Below the pieces are notes generated by a model, which saw nothing but the letters and a program-made list of their open reading frames with translations, did no database searches and had not been told where the DNA came from. From Pseudomonas multiresinivorans (lineage in GTDB: Bacteria > Pseudomonadota > Gammaproteobacteria > Pseudomonadales > Pseudomonadaceae), in NCBI RefSeq assembly GCF_012971725.1, contig NZ_CP048833.1, forward strand, positions 5,518,001-5,582,000: a stretch of 64,000 bases of DNA, given 5' to 3'. Positions 16,080 to 23,859 of the stretch are shown one piece after another. Position 1 is the first letter of the stretch, and every line of letters begins with the position of its first letter. Both the position numbers and the translations under genes were made by a program.

Positions 16080-16541
16080 TCAGAGGGTCACGCGGCTGAC
16101 GCCGTTGACGGACATGATGCGAACGCGATCGCCGACGCGGAACTGTTGCGAATCGACCGCCTGCACATAGGCACGGGTGCCGCCGTCATCCTCGCGGACC
16201 ACGATTTCCACGCCCTGTGTGCGGGTGATGCCCTCTTCCACCGCCGAACCCGCCGCACCGCCGGCCACGCCGCCGAGGATGGTGGTGATGGCCTTGCCGC
16301 GACCACCGCCGATGGAGTTGCCGGCGATACCGCCAACCGCCGCGCCGGCCAGGGTGCCGATGGGCGTCTTGGTGCCTTCGATCTGCACCGGGCGCAGAGA
16401 CTCGATGGTGCCCATGCGCACGTTCTGCACGGCGCGGGCGTCAGCGCGGGAGTAGGAAGAACCCGACAGGTTGGACGCGCAGCCGCTCAGCAGAACGACG
16501 CTGGTGAAAAGGGCTGTCAGCAGCAGAGTGGGACGGTTCAT
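16080..16541 (-). CDS. SlyB-type glycine-zipper outer-membrane lipoprotein (copy 1)
   Basis: A 153-residue lipoprotein. The lipobox LLSGC ends at about residue 21. Two glycine-zipper stretches follow (GTLAGAAVGGIAGNSIGGG and ILGGVAGGAAGSAVEEG), then a C-terminal beta domain (TQGVEIVVREDDGGTRAYV, FRVGDRVRI). It is paralogous to the gene at 29218-29682. SlyB-type proteins sit in the outer membrane and help stabilise it under stress. It lies just upstream of the small barrel protein gene on the same strand. Confidence 0.9.
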   Translation of the reverse strand: MNRPTLLLTALFTSVVLLSGCASNLSGSSYSRADARAVQNVRMGTIESLRPVQIEGTKTPIGTLAGAAVGGIAGNSIGGGRGKAITTILGGVAGGAAGSAVEEGITRTQGVEIVVREDDGGTRAYVQAVDSQQFRVGDRVRIMSVNGVSRVTL

Positions 16542-16655
16542 GATGGTGACCTCGGAAGGCTCTCAAAAGTGATGGTGAAAGCCTAACGATCGGTCCCTGA
16601 ACTCTCCCTGAACCCTCTCTGAACCATCGCTGAACGAAGCTGAACGAAACTCCTG

Positions 16656-17585
16656 TCATCCCTCCAGAGCGACCAATTGCATCCGACTGCGCTCGAACCA
16701 GCGCAGCAGGTAATCCGCCAGCAACTGCGTTCGGCGCGGCAGGCGCCCCTGATACGGATGGATGAGAAACACCGGCTGGGTGCGTGTCTGGTAATCACGG
16801 AGCAGCCAGATGAGGCTGCCTTCAGCCAATTCCTGCTGAATCATGTAGGACGGCAAGCGGCTGATGCCGGCGCCGGCCAGCGCGGCTTTCTTCAGCAGCG
16901 TGTAGTGGTTGCTCGCCAACACACCGCTGACAGAGACGCGGAACAGTTCGTGGCGGCGTTGGTAGAGCCAGACATCGCTGTCCTGGTAGTGAGTGTTCTG
17001 CAGGCAGGAATGGGCTGAAAGGTCCGCCGGCACCTGCGGCGCACCGTGCTCGGCAAGGTAGCCGGGCGTAGCGCAGGTCAGTTCCTGCAAGGCGAACAGG
17101 GGTTTGGCGACGAAGCGGTCATCCACCTCCAGGCTGCCGGAGCGGATCGCCAGGTCGAAGCCGTCGGCCACCAGGTCACGGCGATCGTTGGACAAGTCCA
17201 GTTCCAGGCGAATGTCCGGGTACTGGTGGGAAAACTCCATCAGCCAGGCATCGAAGAAGGTCTCGCCCAGGGACACCGGCACGCTCAACCGCACCTTGCC
17301 CTGCGCCTCCTCCTGCAACGCCAGCACCGCCTGCCGCGCCCGCGCAGCCTGGGCGTTGAGCGCCTGGGCCTCGGGCAGCAATGCGGCACCGGCGGCGGTC
17401 AGCGACAGGCGTCTGGTGGTGCGGTGCACCAGGGTCGCGCCCAGCGCCTGCTCCAGCGCGGAAATGCGCTTGGACAGCTGCCCCTTGCTGCAACCGAGCC
17501 TCTGCGCGGCGCGGGTGAAGCTGCCGCATTCCAGCAGTACGGCAAAGGCGGAAAGGTCTTCCAGGTCGCTGGCGATTGTTTCCAT
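16656..17585 (-). CDS. LysR-family transcriptional regulator
   Basis: A 309-residue LysR regulator. The N-terminal helix-turn-helix is SFTRAAQRLGCSKGQLSKRI followed by a linker helix; the C-terminal substrate-binding domain starts near residue 90 (VRLSVPVSLGETFFDAWL) and includes DGFDLAIRSGSLEVDD. It is divergent from the SDR gene at 17684, with 98 bases between the starts, the classic layout for LysR control of the neighbour. The effector is unknown. Confidence 0.93.
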   Translation of the reverse strand: METIASDLEDLSAFAVLLECGSFTRAAQRLGCSKGQLSKRISALEQALGATLVHRTTRRLSLTAAGAALLPEAQALNAQAARARQAVLALQEEAQGKVRLSVPVSLGETFFDAWLMEFSHQYPDIRLELDLSNDRRDLVADGFDLAIRSGSLEVDDRFVAKPLFALQELTCATPGYLAEHGAPQVPADLSAHSCLQNTHYQDSDVWLYQRRHELFRVSVSGVLASNHYTLLKKAALAGAGISRLPSYMIQQELAEGSLIWLLRDYQTRTQPVFLIHPYQGRLPRRTQLLADYLLRWFERSRMQLVALEG

Positions 17586-17683
17586 ATGAAAACCAAAGGT
17601 TGTCGATTGACTGGATTATCAAAACAGAAGGTCACTCTAGACTGAATTCACTTTCAACCAAACCACCTCAGTGGAGAGCCTTC

Positions 17684-18283
17684 ATGAAAATCATCCTGAT
17701 CGGCGCCAGCGGCACCCTCGGCCAGGCCGTCGCCAACGAACTGGCCCCGCGCCACGAGATCATCCACGTAGGCCGCAGCAGCGGCGATTTCCGCGTCGAC
17801 ATCACCGACAGCGGCTCGATCCGCGCGCTTTTCGAGCAGGTCGGCAACTTCGACGCGCTGATCAGCGCTGCCGGCAAGGTGCACTTCGGCGCACTGTCGG
17901 AAATGGGCGAGGCGGAAATGGCGGTCGGTCTGAAGGACAAGCTGATGGGCCAGGTGAACCTGGTGCTGATCGGCAGCCAATACGCCAACGACGGCGCTTC
18001 CTTCACCCTCACCACCGGCATCCTCAGCGAACAGCCCATCGTGCTGGGCAGCTCGGCCAGCCTGGTCAACGGCGCGGTGGAAGGTTTCGTGCGCAGCGCC
18101 GCCCTGGAACTGCCGCGCGGCCAGCGGATCAACGCGGTGAGCCCGAACGTGCTGGTGGAATCGATGGAGGGCTACGCGCCGTTCTTCCGCGGCTTCAAGC
18201 CGGTACCTGCTGCCGACGCCGCGCTGGGCTTCGCCCGCAGCGTGGAAGGCAAGCAGACCGGGCAGGTCTACAAGATCTGGTAA
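17684..18283 (+). CDS. Short SDR-fold protein lacking the YxxxK pair
   Basis: A 199-residue Rossmann protein starting MKIILIGASGTLGQAVANEL with a clear nucleotide motif (GASGTLG). In the position of the usual YSASKAA motif it has SASLVNGAVEGF, so the catalytic tyrosine appears to be alanine and the lysine asparagine. The serine region and RINAVSPNVL are kept. It may therefore bind NAD(P) without standard SDR chemistry. The start at 17684 follows GTGGAG. It is divergent from the LysR gene and probably regulated by it. Confidence 0.85.
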   Translation: MKIILIGASGTLGQAVANELAPRHEIIHVGRSSGDFRVDITDSGSIRALFEQVGNFDALISAAGKVHFGALSEMGEAEMAVGLKDKLMGQVNLVLIGSQYANDGASFTLTTGILSEQPIVLGSSASLVNGAVEGFVRSAALELPRGQRINAVSPNVLVESMEGYAPFFRGFKPVPAADAALGFARSVEGKQTGQVYKIW

Positions 18284-18310
18284 CCGCCCTGCACGACTCG
18301 CGAGCAACTT

Positions 18311-18389
18311 CGTAGGGCGCATAACCTGGAACAGGTTATCCGCCGTAAACACCGGAGGCGGATAACGCTGGCGCGTTATGCGCCCTACG
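18311..18389. repeat. Long inverted repeat element
   Basis: Outer arms CGTAGGGCGCATAAC (18311-18325) and their exact complement (18375-18389), with inner arms GGTTATCCGCC and GGCGGATAAC. The whole forms a cruciform-like intergenic element of a different sequence family from the GTAGGAGCGAGC units. Confidence 0.75.
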
Positions 18390-18422
18390 CAGCTGATGCT
18401 TCTGCGTCAGCTGTTTGCCCTG

Positions 18423-18511
18423 GTTCGCGAGCAAGGACTGGGCGTCCCCCTCGGTCCTACAGAAAAGCACCGCGCCACAGCGGGACTTGTAGGGGCGAGC
18501 TTGCTCGCGAA
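18423..18511. repeat. Pair of inverted REP-like units
   Basis: 18423-18462 is the variant unit with centre GCAAGGACTGGGCGTC, identical to 9373-9412. 18489-18511 is the standard unit in the opposite orientation (GTAGGGGCGAGCTTGC onward). Together they lie just downstream of the DUF488 gene. Confidence 0.8.
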
Positions 18512-18517
18512 CCGCCT

Positions 18518-18916
18518 CTACTCGGTCTTCCCGGCATAGCAGACCGGCGAGCTCCCCTCACCCTGCTTCGCCAACTCGTCCTCGAGAAACTCCGCCAGCA
18601 CCCGGGCGTTGTTGTGCTCCTCGTCCCTGGCCGCGTAGAGCAGCGTCAGCGTGCCCTTGCGTGCGAGGTCCAGCAGCCCCATCCAATGCTCCGGGTGGGC
18701 GTTCAGTTCGCCGTGGTAGGCCTTGCGGAATTCTTCGAACAGGCTCGGGTCGTGGTGGAAGCGCTGGCGCAGTTCGTTGGACGGCGACGCCTCCTTGGCC
18801 CAGTACTCCATGTACAGGTCTTCCTTGCGAATTCCCCGTGGCCAGAGCCGGTCCACCAGAACTCTCAGGCCGTCCCCCTGGGTCGCCGGTTCGTAAGCGC
18901 GCTTGCAGCGGATCAT
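18518..18916 (-). CDS. DUF488 family protein (YeaO-like)
   Basis: A 132-residue cytoplasmic protein with the family signature VLVDRLWPRGIRKEDLYMEYWAK split across about residues 19-41, preceded by KRAYEP and followed by WMGLLDLARKGTLTLLYAARD. DUF488 proteins are widespread and uncharacterised. It is divergent from the lipoprotein gene at 19004, and no operon partner is visible. Confidence 0.88.
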   Translation of the reverse strand: MIRCKRAYEPATQGDGLRVLVDRLWPRGIRKEDLYMEYWAKEASPSNELRQRFHHDPSLFEEFRKAYHGELNAHPEHWMGLLDLARKGTLTLLYAARDEEHNNARVLAEFLEDELAKQGEGSSPVCYAGKTE

Positions 18917-19003
18917 CCGAAATTCTCCTCGCCGTTGGGCATTGCCCTTGAGGTGGCCGGCTTCGCTGGGTAACGTGGGCGCACTTTCGAGGGAGCCCGT
19001 TCC

Positions 19004-19672
19004 ATGCGATCCAGCCGTTTCATTCTGTTCAGCCTGCTACCCCTGTTCGCCGCCTGCCAGGTATGGACGCCGAACAAGACCGATCTTAACGCCTCCACCC
19101 GCCTGCAGGGCGAACTGAGCCGTCTGGACGGCAAACTGGTGTTCCGCAGCTGCACCGAGCAGCGCCGCTTCAGCATCGAGGACACCGGCAACACCGGCCT
19201 GCCCCGCGACGCGCTGGAGATGTTCAACGACGGCGCCACCTCGCTGTACGCCGACCTGCGCGGCAGCTTCAGCGGCAGCAGCGCCCAGGGCACCGACGGC
19301 AAGCTGGAAGTGGCCAAGGTCTATCGCCTGCAGAACGAAGGCTCGGGCTGCGACGACCCGAACTTCAAGCGCGCAGTGGTCCGCGCCCACGGCAACGAGC
19401 CGGGCTGGAGCGTGCTGGTGAACAGCCAGGGCATGCTGATCGAGCAGCCGGGCAAGGAATCGCTGGCGCTGCCGTACATCGCCGAGGGCGTGCCCGACGG
19501 CAGCACCAGTTATTCCAGCGAGGCCAACGGCGAGAAGGTCGAGTTGTGGGTCGCTCCGGCACGCTGCCAGGACAGCATGAGCGGCGCCCTGAGCAACCTC
19601 TCCGCCGAGCTGCGCCTGGACAACAAGGTCATGCGCGGCTGCGCCTATCCGGGCGGCTCCAGCGGGGATTAA
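19004..19672 (+). CDS. Predicted lipoprotein of unknown function
   Basis: A 222-residue exported protein. The N-terminus MRSSRFILFSLLPLFAAC gives a lipobox ending at C18. The mature part has further cysteines (RSCTEQRRF, GSGCDDPNF, PARCQDSM, MRGCAYPG), which suggests periplasmic disulfides. I do not recognise the family with certainty; the repeated stretches GWSVLVNSQG and CQDSMSG hint at a COG3650/META-like fold. The start follows GAGGGAG. Confidence 0.7.
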   Translation: MRSSRFILFSLLPLFAACQVWTPNKTDLNASTRLQGELSRLDGKLVFRSCTEQRRFSIEDTGNTGLPRDALEMFNDGATSLYADLRGSFSGSSAQGTDGKLEVAKVYRLQNEGSGCDDPNFKRAVVRAHGNEPGWSVLVNSQGMLIEQPGKESLALPYIAEGVPDGSTSYSSEANGEKVELWVAPARCQDSMSGALSNLSAELRLDNKVMRGCAYPGGSSGD

Positions 19673-19699
19673 TCGACCCCGCACAAGTTTTTCAGACAA

Positions 19700-19773
19700 C
19701 GTAGGAGCGGGCTCCGTCCGCGATGATATCCGGCGCGAAGCGGGGCCGATCGCGGACGGAGTCCGCTCCTACG
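19700..19773. repeat. Inverted REP-like pair (CGGACGGAG variant)
   Basis: GTAGGAGCGGGCTCCGTCC onward at 19700 and an inverted mate, ATCGCGGACGGAGTCCGC onward, ending at 19773. The same variant occurs at 31315-31390. It sits between convergent genes. Confidence 0.8.
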
Positions 19774-19785
19774 CATCAGGCGAGT

Positions 19786-20037
19786 TCAGACCAGCAATCC
19801 CGCTGCCGCCAACCTTGCCTTGAGCACAGCGAACTCCCCGTCGTATTCCCAGTAAGCCAGCCGCCCCTCGCTGGCGGTCACCAGCACGTACTTCTCGCTG
19901 ATCGACTGGATGCGCTCGATGCGCACCAGCTTCTCGACGAAGTCCGGGTCCGACACCTGCTCGATCACCTCGCGGTTCTGCTCGTCGTAACCGTGCATGA
20001 TGAACGCCGCGCGGACTTTCAGGCTGATGAAGCTCAT
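19786..20037 (-). CDS. Small conserved-looking protein of unknown function
   Basis: An 83-residue soluble protein, MSFISLKVRAAFIMHGYDEQ onward, acidic in the middle (DPDFVEKLVRIERIQSI) with no signal peptide, membrane segment or motif I recognise. Its ATG overlaps the stop of the racemase-like gene by four bases, so it is the last gene of the EamA / PLP enzyme / racemase operon and is probably translated with it. Function unknown. Confidence 0.7.
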   Translation of the reverse strand: MSFISLKVRAAFIMHGYDEQNREVIEQVSDPDFVEKLVRIERIQSISEKYVLVTASEGRLAYWEYDGEFAVLKARLAAAGLLV

Positions 20038-20738
20038 ACCGTTTCTCCCTGGATGGCAGCATCGGCTGCGTGCAGTGCATGCAATGCGGTGGTGTCGAAC
20101 AGCGGCACCGAGGCATCGGCCGGGCCGACCAGCAGGGAGATCTCCGTACAGCCCAGGATCACCGCCTCGGCGCCCTGCTCCACCAGCGCGGCGATGATGC
20201 GCTGGTACTCATCCCGCGACTCGTCGCGAATCCGTCCCAGGCACAGTTCTTCGTAGATGATCCGGTGCACGACCTGGCGATCAGCCTCGTCCGGCGTCAG
20301 TACCTTCAGCCCGAACCTGTCCACCAGGCGATCCTTGTAGAACGCCTGCTCCATGGTGAAGCGCGTGCCCAGCAAACCGACCGTGGAAACTCCCGCCGCG
20401 CGGATCGCCTCGGCGGTCGGGTCGGCGATGTGCAGCAGCGGGATATCCACCGCCGCCTCGATGGCCGGCGCCACCTTGTGCATGGTGTTGGTACAGAGCA
20501 CCAGGAAGTCCGCGCCCGCGGCTTTCAGCGAACGGGCCGCGTCAGCCAGTACGCGCCCGGCGGCTTCCCAGTCGCCGACGTGCTGCAGGCGCTCGATCTC
20601 GTGGAAGTCCACGCTGTACAGGGCGATCTTCGCCGAGTGCAGGCCGCCGAGTTTTTCCTTGATGCGCTCGTTGATCTGCCGGTAGTAGGGAATGGTCGAC
20701 TCCCAGCTCATGCCGCCGATCAGGCCAATGGTTTTCAT
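20034..20738 (-). CDS. Aspartate/glutamate racemase family protein
   Basis: A 234-residue cofactor-independent racemase-fold protein. The start MKTIGLIGGMSWEST has the family GGM motif. The two catalytic-cysteine regions are present: LVLCTNTMHK (first cysteine) and AVILGCTEISLL (second cysteine). The start at 20738 follows GAGGGA. It lies between a cysteine-synthase-like gene and an 83-residue gene. It probably interconverts D- and L-aspartate or a related amino acid; substrate specificity is not readable from sequence. Confidence 0.9.
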   Translation of the reverse strand: MKTIGLIGGMSWESTIPYYRQINERIKEKLGGLHSAKIALYSVDFHEIERLQHVGDWEAAGRVLADAARSLKAAGADFLVLCTNTMHKVAPAIEAAVDIPLLHIADPTAEAIRAAGVSTVGLLGTRFTMEQAFYKDRLVDRFGLKVLTPDEADRQVVHRIIYEELCLGRIRDESRDEYQRIIAALVEQGAEAVILGCTEISLLVGPADASVPLFDTTALHALHAADAAIQGETV

Positions 20739-20755
20739 GCATCCCTCCATGGGGT

Positions 20756-21856
20756 TCAGTCCAGCCCGATACAGGGCAGATCGCCGGGCAGCGCCGTGCC
20801 GTGCTCGGCGCACTGGCGTACCGCCTCGATCAGCGGATCGAGGTCGAAGCCCTGGGAAATCAGCCACAGCGGGTTGTAGTAAGTCGTCTCGTAGCGCTCG
20901 CCGCTGTCGCAGAGAATCGCCACCACCGAGCCGCTCTCGCGCCGCGCCACCATCTGCCGCGCCACCAGCAGCGCACCGATCAGGTTGGTGCCGCTGGAGC
21001 CGCCGACATGCCGCCCCAGACGCTGCGCCAGGTAGTGCATGGCGGCCAGCGAGAGGTCGTCCGGCACCTTGCAGCAGGCGTCGATGACATTCGGCAGGAA
21101 GGACGCCTCCACGCGTGGGCGGCCGATGCCTTCGATGCGCGAGCCGTAGCTCAGGGTCAGGTCGCGGTCGCCTGTGCGGTAGGAGTCGAAGAACACCGAG
21201 CGCTCAGCGTCGGCGCAGAGCACGCGGGTTTCGTGGCGACGATAGCGGGCGAAGCGCCCCAGCGTGGCCAGCGTGCCGCCGGTGCCGGGGCTGGAGACCA
21301 GCCAGGACGGTTCGGGAAAGCGCTCATGGCGCATCTGCTGGAAGATCGACTCGGCGATGTTGTTGTTCGCCCGCCAGTCGGTGGCGCGCTCGGCGTAGGT
21401 GAACTGGTCCATGAAGTGGCCGCCGGTTTCCCTCGCCAGGCGGTCGGACTCGGCGTAGATCTGCGTCGGGTCGTCCACCAGGTGCGCCTGGCCGCCATAG
21501 AAGGCGATCTGCGCGATCTTCTCCTTCGAGGTGCTGGCTGGCACCACTGCAATGAACGGCACACCGAGCAGCCGGGCGAAATACGCTTCGGAGATCGCCG
21601 TCGAACCGCTGGATGCCTCGATCACCGGAGCGCCCGGCCGCAGCCAGCCATTGCACAGCGCATAGAGGAACAGCGAGCGCGCCAGGCGGTGCTTGAGGCT
21701 ACCGGTGGGGTGGCTCGACTCATCCTTGAAGTACAGCTCCACGCCCGGCAGGCCGGGCAGGTCCAACGGGATCAGGTGGGTATCGGCGCTGCGCTGGAAA
21801 TCCGCTTCGATGATGCGGATCGCCTCGCGGGTCCAGTTGCGTTCCTGGGCGGCCAT
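20756..21856 (-). CDS. PLP-dependent cysteine synthase/lyase family protein
   Basis: A 366-residue fold-type II PLP enzyme. The PLP lysine is K55 in HPTGSLKHRLA, the substrate loop is EASSGSTAISE (80-90), and the phosphate-binding loop is SSPGTGGTLATLG. It is longer than CysK/CysM and belongs to a divergent branch whose members include L-cysteine desulfhydrase-like enzymes. The start at 21856 (MAAQERNWTREAI) follows AGGAGA. It is preceded by an EamA exporter gene and followed by the racemase-like gene, suggesting a role in sulfur or small amino-acid metabolism. Confidence 0.85.
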   Translation of the reverse strand: MAAQERNWTREAIRIIEADFQRSADTHLIPLDLPGLPGVELYFKDESSHPTGSLKHRLARSLFLYALCNGWLRPGAPVIEASSGSTAISEAYFARLLGVPFIAVVPASTSKEKIAQIAFYGGQAHLVDDPTQIYAESDRLARETGGHFMDQFTYAERATDWRANNNIAESIFQQMRHERFPEPSWLVSSPGTGGTLATLGRFARYRRHETRVLCADAERSVFFDSYRTGDRDLTLSYGSRIEGIGRPRVEASFLPNVIDACCKVPDDLSLAAMHYLAQRLGRHVGGSSGTNLIGALLVARQMVARRESGSVVAILCDSGERYETTYYNPLWLISQGFDLDPLIEAVRQCAEHGTALPGDLPCIGLD

Positions 21857-21894
21857 CGTGTCGTTCTCCTGGCAGGGCAAGCGATTCAATGAGT

Positions 21895-22800
21895 TCAGTC
21901 CAGCACACCGGCGGGCGACGTGGGCGGCGCGCTGCGCCACTGGCTGAGGGCGACACCGGCAAACACCAGGCCGGCGGCCAGCGCCTGCTGGCCGCTGAGC
22001 ACTTCGCCCAGCAGCAGCGCGGCGAAGATCAGGGTGAACACCGGGATCAGATTGATGAAGCCGGTCGCCTGGCTCGCCGGCAGGCGGCTGACGCCGAAGT
22101 TGTACAGGCCATAGGCACCGACGGTGACCACGCTGCCCAGGTAGACCAGGGAGAACCAGCCGGTCGGGCCGGGCGCCGGCGGCAATCCTGAAGTGCCCAG
22201 CGCCAGCGGCAGGAAGAACACGGAGCCGATGAACGCTTGCATCGCCGTGAGGATGAACGGCGAATAGCGCGCCGACAGGTGCTTGAGCAACAGGGTGTAG
22301 CCGGTGGCGCAGAGCATTGCCAGCAGTTCGTAGAAGTTGCCCAGCAGCGGGTTGGGCGCGTGGCTGTCCGGCTCGCTGGCCAGGGTCAGCCAGAGCGAGC
22401 CGAGCACTGCCAGGGCAAAGCCCAGCCAGGTGTTGCGGGCGATCCTTTCATGCAGCAGGAAGTAGGCGCCAACCGCCACCAGCAACGGCAGCAGCGCAGT
22501 GATCATCCCGGCCTGCGCGGCGCTGGTCTGCTGCAGCGCCAGGGACTCGAAAATGAAGTAAAGGCACGGCTCGCAGGCAGCCAGGGCGAGCAGCCACTTC
22601 CAGTCACCGCGGCGGTAGTCGATGCGCCCGCGCCAGCGCCAGGCGGCGAGGAAGATCAGGCTGCCCAGCGCCATCCGGGCGAAGATCACCCACATGGCGG
22701 GCATTTCCTGGAAGGCGAATTTCAGCGCGATGAAGGAACTGCCCCAGAGCGCCATGGCCAGCACCAGGCACGCGAGGGCGAACGGCCGGGATTGCTGCAC
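21895..22800 (-). CDS. EamA/DMT-superfamily transporter
   Basis: A 301-residue inner-membrane protein with about ten hydrophobic helices in two EamA repeats (MALWGSSFIALKFAF in the first, LLAMLCATGYTLLLKHLSA opening the second). The start is a GTG at 22800 behind GGAGC. EamA proteins typically export amino acids or metabolites, including cysteine and O-acetylserine in E. coli. Being first in an operon with a cysteine-synthase-like enzyme, it may move the substrate or product of that enzyme; this is inference. Confidence 0.9.
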   Translation of the reverse strand: MQQSRPFALACLVLAMALWGSSFIALKFAFQEMPAMWVIFARMALGSLIFLAAWRWRGRIDYRRGDWKWLLALAACEPCLYFIFESLALQQTSAAQAGMITALLPLLVAVGAYFLLHERIARNTWLGFALAVLGSLWLTLASEPDSHAPNPLLGNFYELLAMLCATGYTLLLKHLSARYSPFILTAMQAFIGSVFFLPLALGTSGLPPAPGPTGWFSLVYLGSVVTVGAYGLYNFGVSRLPASQATGFINLIPVFTLIFAALLLGEVLSGQQALAAGLVFAGVALSQWRSAPPTSPAGVLD

Positions 22801-22940
22801 GGGACGCTCCAGTCAAAAGGTCCCCGGAGTATAGGAGGCGCGCACCGGCGGCCGACAGGTACAGAATCACAGGGAAACTGTATGGGCAGGACGCCCCTGC
22901 TGTTACATGGCACCCCGGTTTGAGGTCGGCGCGGCCAGTT

Positions 22941-22978
22941 TCCCTCTCCCCAGCCCTCTCCCTGAAGGGAGAGGGGGC
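22941..22978. repeat. Dispersed CCCTCTCC palindrome
   Basis: CCCTCTCCCCAGCCCTCTCC followed by CTGAAGGGAGAGGGGG, able to form a hairpin. It is the same repeat family as in the 123-base units and at 63149-63267. Confidence 0.8.
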
Positions 22979-22995
22979 AGTCCGAGCGCTCGCGC

Positions 22996-23241
22996 AGTTC
23001 ATCGCCAGCCGGCAAGCATCAGTGTGCTTGGCAAAGCCTCCGGCTCACGCCAGGTTAGAACCGCGCGCCGATCAGTCCCCTCTCCCTTCAGGGAGAGGGT
23101 TAGGGAGAGGGCTCGCGAAGTTCATCGCCAGCCGGCAAGCATCAGTGTGGTTGGCAAAGCCTCCGGCTCACGCCAGGTTAGAACCGTGCGCCGATCAGTC
23201 CCCTCTCCCTTCAGGGAGAGGGTTAGGGAGAGGGCAGCGCA
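22996..23241. repeat. Two tandem 123-bp direct repeats
   Basis: Unit 1 starts at 22996 and unit 2 at 23119, both opening AGTTCATCGCCAGCCGGC. They are nearly identical over about 117 bases: I see only two substitutions (GTGTGCTTGG versus GTGTGGTTGG, and CCGCGCGCC versus CCGTGCGCC). Each unit ends with a CCCTCTCCCTTCAGGGAGAG palindrome and GTTAGGGAGAGGG. Confidence 0.9.
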
Positions 23242-23263
23242 CGCAGCGGACTCGCAAAGAACA

Positions 23264-23593
23264 TCACTCCCACGGCTTGCCCTGGGTCCCCCGCTCCACC
23301 GGCACGCGCTGCTGCATCGCTGCCTTGGCCAGCAGGTGCGCGCTCACTGGTGCGGTGATGAAGAGGAACACGGTGATCAGGATCTCATGCAGGCTCACAC
23401 CCTCGCCACGCGTGCTGAAGTACAGCAGCGAGGCCAGCACCACACCGCCCACGCCCAGGGTCGAAGCCTTGGTCGGCGCGTGCAGGCGCGTGTAGAAGTC
23501 CGGCAGCCGGTACAGGCCGATGGCACCGAGCAGGGCGAACAGGCTGCCGGCCAGCAACAGCAGGCAAACCAGCGCTTCGATCAGAAGACTCAT
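23264..23593 (-). CDS. mnhG: Mrp-type Na+/H+ antiporter subunit G
   Basis: A 109-residue membrane protein with three predicted helices and the MnhG/ShaG signature IGLYRLPDFYTRLHAPTKAS and LGVGGVVLAS. The start at 23593 (MSLLIEAL) overlaps the end of mnhF by four bases; an upstream in-frame start would lie inside mnhF. It is the last gene of the six-gene operon and one of the small subunits needed to assemble the multi-subunit antiporter. Confidence 0.93.
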   Translation of the reverse strand: MSLLIEALVCLLLLAGSLFALLGAIGLYRLPDFYTRLHAPTKASTLGVGGVVLASLLYFSTRGEGVSLHEILITVFLFITAPVSAHLLAKAAMQQRVPVERGTQGKPWE

Positions 23594-23859
23594 TCGATGA
23601 TGTCTCCGCGCAGTATGAATTTGCACAACGCCACGGTACTGACGAAGCCCATTACCGCGATCAGCAGCGCCGCCTCGAAGTACAGGCCGCTGCCCTTCCA
23701 GATACCGAACAGCACGATCAGCGCGATGGCCTTGATCGACAGCGTATCCAGCGCGAGGATGCGGTCCGCCACCGATGGCCCGCGGATCAGCCGTGCCACG
23801 GTGAGCAGCACCGCCAGGCCCAGCAGCGCCAGGCAGATCGGGATCACGATGCCGAGCAT
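23590..23859 (-). CDS. mnhF: Mrp-type Na+/H+ antiporter subunit F
   Basis: An 89-residue membrane protein with three helices and the MnhF motif LIRGPSVADRILALDTLS. The start at 23859 (MLGIVIPICL) was chosen for its strong ribosome site, AAGGAGGTG; it lies inside the end of mnhE by 16 bases. A longer upstream reading frame only reads out-of-frame mnhE sequence. It is part of the antiporter membrane domain. Confidence 0.93.
   Translation of the reverse strand: MLGIVIPICLALLGLAVLLTVARLIRGPSVADRILALDTLSIKAIALIVLFGIWKGSGLYFEAALLIAVMGFVSTVALCKFILRGDIIE

Larger units (their letters stand above)
22801..23263. other. Repeat-filled intergenic region
   Basis: A 463-base gap between the EamA gene and mnhG without a credible gene. 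It holds the CCCTCTCCCT/AGGGAGAGGG palindromes and a 123-base tandem duplication. Reading frames through it owe their length to the repeats. Confidence 0.7.

Noticed and set aside
22941..23241. CRISPR-like array
   Set aside because: Only two long, near-identical tandem units without short repeats and unique spacers, and no cas genes.
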